From positions 1 through 10,815 of the forward strand of contig JAKACU010000060.1 in the NCBI GenBank assembly GCA_021821185.1: DNA of 10,815 nt. Reading direction: 5' to 3'. The notes beneath the pieces are model-generated. The model was given only the letters and a program-made list of their open reading frames with translations, made no database searches and was not told the DNA's origin. Made by a program: the position numbers and the translations under genes. Below, piece by piece: positions 6,326 to 10,815 of this stretch. This DNA is from Bacillota bacterium (GTDB lineage Bacteria; Bacillota; Bacilli; Alicyclobacillales; SLC66). Position 1 is the stretch's first letter, and every line of letters begins with the position of its first letter.

Positions 6326-8155
6326 TTACTCTACCGTCACGCTTTTAGCAAGGTTACGCGGTTTGTCGACATCATTGCCGCGCGCAACAGAGGCATAATA
6401 GGCAAGCAATTGCAATGGTACAACCAACATAATGGAGGCCAAGAAATTGATTGTACGCGGAATGTAGAGTACTTGATCGACCGATTTGGCCGTCTCTTCA
6501 TCCCCGGCCCAAGTGACGGCTACCACATGAGCTCCTCTTGCTTTGACTTCCTTGATGTTACTGATCGATTTGTCATACAAATTCTCCTGAGTCAAAAGCG
6601 CAATCACCGGCACTTGTTCGACAATCAGAGCAAGTGTTCCGTGCTTAAGTTCACCAGACGGATAAGCTTCAGCATGAATATAAGAAATTTCTTTATACTT
6701 AAGAGCACCTTCCAAAGCCACGGAGTAATCCAATCCACGCCCCAAGAAAAATGCATCATCCCACGTTGAAAATTCACGCGCAATTTTCTCGATCATGGGT
6801 GCCGTATCCAATACTCCCTCCAACTTTTGAGGGAGTTCTTGCAATGCAGCTATCGTCTGCGCAATCACAGATTCATCCGCCGTACGACGCGCTTGCGCCA
6901 AATAGCATCCAAAGAGGTATAGAGCCGCTAATTGCGTCGTGTAAGCCTTGGTTGAAGCTACGGAAATTTCTGGTCCAGCCATGGTAATAATAACGTCGCT
7001 CGCCTCACGTGCTACAGAGCTTCCCACGACATTCGTGATGGCAAGAACACGATTGCCATTCGCTTTAGCGTTGCGTAAGGCCGCTAAAGTATCTGCAGTC
7101 TCGCCAGATTGGGACAATACAATAATCAGTGTGTGATTTGTGACAATGGGATCACGATAGCGATACTCTGATGCAATCTCAACGTCAACTGGAATTCTTG
7201 TCAAATTTTCAATAGCAACCTTACCGACCAGACCGGCATTATAGGCTGTGCCACAAGCCACGATATGAATACGATCGATATTTTCAATTTCTTCTTGCGT
7301 CCATTGCAGCTCTGGTAACGTGGCCCGTAAACCGTCAGCTGAAATTCTTCCTCGCAATGTATCACGCAATGCTCGCGGTTGTTCATGAATTTCCTTGAGC
7401 ATGTAGTGATCGTAGCCCCCCTTTTCAGCGGCTACTGCATCCCAAGTTACATGGAAAACGTCCTTAGCATGAGATTGACCAGACAGATCATAGCATGTCA
7501 CTGAATCAGCCGTTACAACAGCCATTTCCCCCTCATCCAGAATATAAACATTACGTGTATACTCTAAAATCGCTGGAATGTCTGAGGCAAGGAAATTTTC
7601 TTCTTGGCCTAGACCTATGACCAATGGAGAGTGTTTACGAACGGCAATCAATTGGCCTGGAGCCTGCTTAGCCATGACAGCCAATGCATACGCTCCCCGA
7701 ACTTCTTTCAGAATTTCGACGACTGTTGAAAAGAGATCCCCTGTCCACCTGTCTTCAAGAAGATGGGCTATAACTTCCGTATCCGTTTCTGACTGAAACA
7801 CGTGTCCAGCCTTAGTAAGGTTATCACGAAGTGTCATGTAGTTTTCAATAATGCCGTTATGAACGACGACAAAATCTCCAGAACAATCCGCATGAGGATG
7901 CGCATTTTCTGTCGAAGGACGACCATGTGTGGCCCAGCGAGTATGGCCAATGCCTTGTGATCCGCGAAGTGGAGTATCACTCACTTGATCAACTAGATTT
8001 TTTAATCGCCCAACCGTTTTTTCAATCGTTAATGCACCTTTATCATAAATAGCGATACCAGCTGAATCATAGCCACGATACTCCAACTTGTTTAAGCCGG
8101 ATAGCAAAACGTCTTGAGCTTGACGATGTCCAATATATCCAACGATTCCACACAT
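6326..8155 (-). CDS. glmS: Glutamine-fructose-6-phosphate aminotransferase (isomerizing)
   Basis: GlmS converts fructose 6-phosphate and glutamine to glucosamine 6-phosphate and glutamate, the first committed step to UDP-GlcNAc for cell-wall synthesis; it is cytoplasmic. The 609-residue product has the usual length. The N-terminal glutamine amidotransferase domain starts with the catalytic Cys2 (MCGIVGYIG) and has 'HTRWATHG' (71-78), NGIIEN (100-105) and SETDTE (122-127). The two SIS sugar-isomerase domains follow, with 'SQSGETADT' (348-356), 'ALEGALKYKEISYIHAEAY' (480-498), ELKHG His505 and the C-terminal 'DKPRNLAKSVTVE' with Lys604. ATG 8153-8155 is fixed by the need for Cys2 and by GGGG 8 nt upstream; a 21-codon upstream extension lies in the leader and is not coding. 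It is controlled by the ribozyme in its leader and ended by the terminator at 6263-6308. Confidence 0.99.
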   Translation of the reverse strand: MCGIVGYIGHRQAQDVLLSGLNKLEYRGYDSAGIAIYDKGALTIEKTVGRLKNLVDQVSDTPLRGSQGIGHTRWATHGRPSTENAHPHADCSGDFVVVHNGIIENYMTLRDNLTKAGHVFQSETDTEVIAHLLEDRWTGDLFSTVVEILKEVRGAYALAVMAKQAPGQLIAVRKHSPLVIGLGQEENFLASDIPAILEYTRNVYILDEGEMAVVTADSVTCYDLSGQSHAKDVFHVTWDAVAAEKGGYDHYMLKEIHEQPRALRDTLRGRISADGLRATLPELQWTQEEIENIDRIHIVACGTAYNAGLVGKVAIENLTRIPVDVEIASEYRYRDPIVTNHTLIIVLSQSGETADTLAALRNAKANGNRVLAITNVVGSSVAREASDVIITMAGPEISVASTKAYTTQLAALYLFGCYLAQARRTADESVIAQTIAALQELPQKLEGVLDTAPMIEKIAREFSTWDDAFFLGRGLDYSVALEGALKYKEISYIHAEAYPSGELKHGTLALIVEQVPVIALLTQENLYDKSISNIKEVKARGAHVVAVTWAGDEETAKSVDQVLYIPRTINFLASIMLVVPLQLLAYYASVARGNDVDKPRNLAKSVTVE

Positions 8156-8189
8156 CACAAAAACCCCTTTGCAATTCACATAACTTCTC

Positions 8190-8346
8190 CATAATCCTGA
8201 TGAGCTTTTGTCACGCAAGTCACCCTGCGATTTTCAAGCACATCCTATCGGTGCGGATATCACACCGGAAGGCATCCGCCGAATCGTTCGCCAACCTTCT
8301 CCGCGTCAACTGTCTCACGAACTACATCTAACAGTCCCGGCGCTTT
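8190..8346 (-). ncRNA. glmS ribozyme: glmS ribozyme (GlcN6P-activated self-cleaving leader)
   Basis: The minus-strand leader of glmS carries the hallmark glmS ribozyme blocks in order: AAA/GCGCC at the cleavage site (cut expected between 8344 and 8343), a P1 hairpin, 'GACGCGGAGAAGGTTGGCGA', 'TTCGGCGGATGCCTTCCGG' (the P2/P2.1 core), a GGTGTGATATCCGCACC hairpin, and 'CGCAGGGTGACTTGCGTGAC' with AAAAG (P3/P4 side). Glucosamine 6-phosphate acts as coenzyme for self-cleavage; in Bacillus the 5'-OH product is then degraded by RNase J, so the enzyme's product shuts its own mRNA down. The exact 3' edge is approximate. It lies about 35-190 nt before the glmS start, as expected. Confidence 0.95.
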
Positions 8347-8366
8347 ATCATTTGCCTGCGAGTCAT
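8328..8366 (-). other. 12-codon leader frame crossing the ribozyme cleavage site
   Basis: On the minus strand GGAGGTGAC is followed directly by ATG 8364-8366 and the codons MTRRQMIKRRDC, then TAG at 8328-8330. The gap from GGAGG to ATG is only 4 nt. The frame is also open upstream to another ATG just after AAGGGGGG. The cleavage site 8344/8343 falls inside it. There is no proof of translation; it could be chance. Confidence 0.25.
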
Positions 8367-8420
8367 GTCACCTCCACGAGATCCATTCGATATCGAACCC
8401 ATCCCCCCTTAATCTATGTC

Positions 8421-8449
8421 ATTCTCTCACAGAGGTGATACTCTAGCAA
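8421..8449 (-). promoter_or_regulatory. Possible glmS promoter
   Basis: On the minus strand TTGCTA (8444-8449) and GAGAAT (8421-8426) are separated by 17 nt, placing a start near 8414, about 70 nt before the ribozyme cleavage site. The -10 match is poor. A perfect 12-bp palindrome TTCGATATCGAA lies downstream, just before the SD-like GGAGG, and could be a binding site. Confidence 0.28.
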
Positions 8450-8489
8450 TAGAACAAAGTACCTAAACGAGCTGGGATACAAATTCCAT

Positions 8490-8505
8490 GCGTAATTTTA
8501 CGCAA
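8490..8505. repeat. Inverted repeat over the stop of the BtuF-like gene
   Basis: TGCGTAA and TTACGCA flank two bases and include the stop codon of the binding-protein gene. The loop is too short for a good hairpin and no T-tract follows, so I do not call it a terminator. No other terminator is seen between this gene and glmS. Confidence 0.4.
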
Positions 8506-9271
8506 TATCCTTGATGATGCTTTGCAGCGTTCTTAAACTATCAACCAACATAGGACCGCATTGGAGAATCTCACCGGAAGCCTCAAAAACTGCCCCATTT
8601 TTAACGGCGTTAATCTCTATAAAGCCATCACGAGACACGATATCTTGGACGACCACCGGTTTACCACACCACGATGCCAAGATAAGATCCGGGTCTGCGT
8701 CGATCACCTGTTGCTTCTCAACAACACGATCAGACGCCCTGCGATTTTTCACAGAGATTTCACGAAAAACATCTTGACCGCCTGCGATTTCGATGAGATC
8801 ACTCACCCATCCCGTACCCACGATCATCGGATCCATCCATTCTTCAAAGTAAACCTTTGGCCGCCCTTTCATGGACGCCGCTTCTTGCCGAATTGTTTCG
8901 ATATCATATTGAAGCGATGAACAGTATTTCTCTGCCTTTTCTGATTCACCGACTAGGTTACCGAGCAACAAAATCGTAGAAAACATATCGTTAAGACGAT
9001 GGGGATTGACGTGCAATACCGTAACTCCCGCTTGAAGTAATGCTGTAGCTATTTCCGTTTGTACCAAGGACGTGACAATAGCAAGATCAGGAGCCACGTC
9101 TAAAATGCGATTAACACTACCATATTGAAAACCTGAAACCGGTGGTATTTGTAGTGCCTCTTGAGGCCTCGTCGTATAAGCCGATATCCCTACCACGCGA
9201 TCGAGCACGCCCAACGCGTGTAGAATTTCGGGCATCTCAGCTGCTAGGCAAACGATACGTTCTGGATACAT
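8498..9271 (-). CDS. BtuF/FhuD-type substrate-binding-fold protein without signal peptide
   Basis: This 257-residue protein has the class III periplasmic-binding-protein fold (PF01497, COG0614) used for cobalamin, heme or siderophores. Signs are 'RIVCLAAEMPEILHALGVLD' at the start, 'LDVAPDLAIVTSLVQ' (57-71), a long central helix (about 92-135), 'VYFEEWMDPMIVGTGWVSDL' (140-159) with IEIAGGQDVF, and 'ADPDLILASWCGKP' (192-205). The 'EEW-DP' and 'W-S-LIEIAGG' pattern is typical of signal-less 'cobalamin-binding' members. No signal sequence or lipobox Cys is present, so it should stay in the cytoplasm, and no permease or ATPase lies beside it. The start is ATG 9269-9271 with GAGGGA 7 nt upstream. 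It follows the hairpin behind the small peptide gene, with only 34 nt between, so it is probably transcribed by read-through. Its ligand is unknown. Confidence 0.82.
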   Translation of the reverse strand: MYPERIVCLAAEMPEILHALGVLDRVVGISAYTTRPQEALQIPPVSGFQYGSVNRILDVAPDLAIVTSLVQTEIATALLQAGVTVLHVNPHRLNDMFSTILLLGNLVGESEKAEKYCSSLQYDIETIRQEAASMKGRPKVYFEEWMDPMIVGTGWVSDLIEIAGGQDVFREISVKNRRASDRVVEKQQVIDADPDLILASWCGKPVVVQDIVSRDGFIEINAVKNGAVFEASGEILQCGPMLVDSLRTLQSIIKDIA

Positions 9272-9305
9272 GATAATCCCTCATTTCCACAGACAATGAC
9301 CCACA

Positions 9306-9349
9306 GAAAAACCAGCCTACATGCAGGTATCGGATACGTAGGCTGGTTT
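9306..9349 (-). terminator. Hairpin with U-tract between the small peptide and the BtuF-like gene
   Basis: On the minus strand AAACCAGCCTAC (9338-9349) pairs perfectly with GTAGGCTGGTTT (9309-9320), a 12-bp stem running straight into T residues (GGTTTTTC). The 17-nt loop can itself form a small hairpin (GTAT-CCG-ATAC like). It sits 10 nt after the peptide gene's stop. As the next gene begins 34 nt further on, it probably works as a partial terminator or 3'-end stabiliser, giving more peptide than downstream product. Confidence 0.8.
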
Positions 9350-9359
9350 CTCAAAGATC

Positions 9360-9458
9360 TTATTTACTACCATTCAAATTGCCCGGTACAGACTTTACAA
9401 GCTGTCCCGCAGTCGTGCTGCCTGCGGGAGCAATTGGCTTACGAATCACTTGCATCAT
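9360..9458 (-). CDS. Small basic peptide, candidate RiPP precursor
   Basis: A 33-codon frame (32 residues) begins with two ATGs (9456-9458 and 9453-9455) behind a consensus GGAGGTGATC and ends with TAA 9360-9362. The start reads 'MMQVIRKPIAPAGSTTAGQ', and the rest contains LVKSVPG, NLNG and a final SK. It holds one Arg, three Lys and no acidic residue, and lacks Cys, Asp, Glu, Phe, His, Trp and Tyr. It is Gly/Ala/Ser/Thr/Pro/Asn-rich, with no signal peptide and no double-Gly leader site. Its SD overlaps the last codons and TGA of the radical SAM/SPASM gene, so translation is likely coupled. That position, the perfect SD and the following terminator argue for a real gene and for its being the substrate of that enzyme; the substrate role is inference. 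I do not recognise its family. It could instead be an unmodified small protein. Confidence 0.75.
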   Translation of the reverse strand: MMQVIRKPIAPAGSTTAGQLVKSVPGNLNGSK

Positions 9459-9460
9459 GA

Positions 9461-10792
9461 TCACCTCCTTAGAGAAATACTATTTTTCCAAATCATATTA
9501 AGTGCCCTATGAATTTTCCTCTTTTCAAATGGGCACGGTCGTTCACCTGTCCTTGCCCGAAACAGGGGACAATGGTTGCCTTGGCATACCGGACGATAGT
9601 AACATGAACGACACACGCTGTCCGTGTCATCACCCGACGTAGTCCATAATGCTAAACGGTCATAATCTACATTGACCGATCCATCATCGTACAAGGTTCC
9701 CACCTTATTTACCTCTTCTTCAAGAGCACAGGTACATTTATAGAGTTGACCCGTCGATCCCACGACCAAGGAGTTAGGCTTAGCCGCGTAACACACCGCT
9801 CCACCAGGCAACATCGAATTTTCCACAATCGAAGACATAGGTAATCCTTTGTCAAGACCCATCTGCGTGAATTCCCAAATTGCCTTATTGGCTGTTTGAT
9901 GATCGCAAACTGGCAGTTGATCATCATGTTTCCCGCCCCATCGTCCCACAGGTCTAATGAGCAATTGAAAACGGGCATCCCCCGCAAATTCATTCGCCAA
10001 AATGGAGAGCAACTCAGGAACAAATGGAAGCGATTCTTGATCAAAATTGACACGAATCGAAATTTCAAAAGATTCCTTACTAGATTGAATGTCTTTCAAA
10101 TTATGTAGAATTCGTTCAAACGTAGGCCCACCACCACGGAGTCCTCGTTTCTTATCGTGTACCGTAGCTGGACCATCCACCGTAATCATAAAACGCCGAA
10201 TATGCCACTGTAATAATTGCAAAAACTTATCTTTTGTTAAATGAAAACCGTTCGTCGCCATATCTGCGCTATAATCTATACCATAAGAATTAAATGAGGC
10301 TAAAAAAGATCTTGAAAGTTCGCCAATAACATCCATGGCAAGCAAAGGTTCCCCACCAAACCAACTGATTGAAGCACTTTGCAAAAACCGAGCCTTATTT
10401 TGCACAAATTTTTGCAGTCCCGTGATCACTTGATCATTCATGGTTCCATGGGAAAAAGACTGATAACAATATTCGCATCCAAAGTTACACGCTTCTGTCG
10501 GCATGACAACCAAATGCAGCTGATCTGTTCGATGTTGTGATTGATGCAAAAAGCGAGCTCGCTTGTCTTCATCGATGTTCGAAGCAATGAGAATTCCAGC
10601 GTCAACTAAGGTTGTCACAACAGTAGTCATGTTAGGCGGTGCATCTTCGCCGAGTCCCTCTTTTAGGATCGATAAAATACTATCTATCTCCTCGGAAGAA
10701 AACGCCAAGATGGCACCCGTATAGCTATTGTAAACAAGGAGTTCTCCCGTATCAGTACGTGTCTGGACATTAAATCGCGAAGGCGTCCACAT
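9461..10792 (-). CDS. Radical SAM/SPASM peptide-modifying enzyme
   Basis: This 443-residue enzyme belongs to the radical SAM/SPASM group, which uses S-adenosylmethionine and iron-sulfur clusters for radical chemistry on peptides. Residues 1-75 form a PqqD/RRE-like N-terminal region ('ELLVYNSYTGAILAFSSEE', then 'TTLVDAGILIA'), often a precursor-binding module. The radical SAM barrel has the cluster motif CNFGCEYC (Cys102, 106, 109) and SWFGGEPL (143-150). The SPASM part has Cys334, 353, 355, 394, 397, 403, 408 and 420 ('CRSCYYRPVCQGNHCP'), enough for two auxiliary clusters. Its TGA lies in the SD of the small peptide gene, the likely substrate. ATG 10790-10792 has only a weak site (GGTAGAG). 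The frame stays open to the window edge, and a GGAGG (10810-10814) lies 8 nt before an in-frame CTG (10799-10801), so the true start may be there or further upstream. The reaction and product are unknown. Confidence 0.9.
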   Translation of the reverse strand: MWTPSRFNVQTRTDTGELLVYNSYTGAILAFSSEEIDSILSILKEGLGEDAPPNMTTVVTTLVDAGILIASNIDEDKRARFLHQSQHRTDQLHLVVMPTEACNFGCEYCYQSFSHGTMNDQVITGLQKFVQNKARFLQSASISWFGGEPLLAMDVIGELSRSFLASFNSYGIDYSADMATNGFHLTKDKFLQLLQWHIRRFMITVDGPATVHDKKRGLRGGGPTFERILHNLKDIQSSKESFEISIRVNFDQESLPFVPELLSILANEFAGDARFQLLIRPVGRWGGKHDDQLPVCDHQTANKAIWEFTQMGLDKGLPMSSIVENSMLPGGAVCYAAKPNSLVVGSTGQLYKCTCALEEEVNKVGTLYDDGSVNVDYDRLALWTTSGDDTDSVCRSCYYRPVCQGNHCPLFRARTGERPCPFEKRKIHRALNMIWKNSISLRR

Positions 10793-10815
10793 CTCTACCA
10801 GTGCAAAAACCTCCG

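Noticed and set aside
6317..7136. Plus-strand open frames opposite glmS
   Set aside because: They are shadows of the glmS coding sequence.
8208..8438. Plus-strand open frame of 76 codons
   Set aside because: It is the antisense of the glmS ribozyme and leader, with no start signals.
1..10815. CRISPR array, tRNA or rRNA genes
   Set aside because: No regularly spaced repeats and no cloverleaf or rRNA-like stretches were found.

Overview
The window reads as a chromosomal piece of a low-to-mid GC Bacillota of the class Bacilli. The grounds are a glmS gene with a glmS ribozyme leader (a Bacillota hallmark), strong GGAGG-type ribosome binding sites, and a relic of a YfiT/BstA-type (bacillithiol transferase-like) gene. 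An Alicyclobacillaceae-like host would fit, but that is inference. Apart from one short open frame at 128-265, everything recognisable is on the minus strand, so the window is best read from right to left.

Right end (10815-8498): a putative peptide-modification operon. A radical SAM/SPASM enzyme (9461-10792) ends inside the Shine-Dalgarno of a 32-codon gene (9360-9458). That gene encodes a very basic peptide with no Cys, Asp, Glu, Phe, His, Trp or Tyr. A strong hairpin with a U-tract follows (9306-9349), then a cytoplasmic-looking BtuF-type substrate-binding-fold protein (8498-9271) with no obvious room for its own promoter. The enzyme-peptide pair is the best candidate here for an undescribed RiPP (ribosomally made, modified peptide) system. 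No transporter or peptidase is visible, and the upstream neighbours lie outside the window.

Middle (8497-6262): glmS with a complete glmS ribozyme in its leader and a 17-bp intrinsic terminator after its stop. A short reading frame with an SD-like sequence runs across the ribozyme cleavage site. The 53-nt terminator unit recurs at 3689-3741 with one mismatch.

6261-4176: a long gene-poor spacer, then an intact membrane-anchored GGDEF-EAL cyclic-di-GMP protein.

Left part (4175-1): a gene graveyard. It holds a second copy of the glmS terminator behind a doubtful short reading frame, a pyridoxamine-phosphate-oxidase-like gene broken by a frame-shifting internal deletion, an intact DUF347/COG4705 membrane protein, a CopZ-type zinc/iron-sulfur protein that seems to have lost two internal blocks in frame, a chance fusion of an IS3-family transposase fragment to the tail of a YfiT/DinB-like gene, a P-loop kinase-like gene with a degraded Walker A motif and a frameshift, and a short coiled-coil frame that may be the tail of a MerR-type regulator. 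The intact DUF347 gene among so many broken ones is notable.
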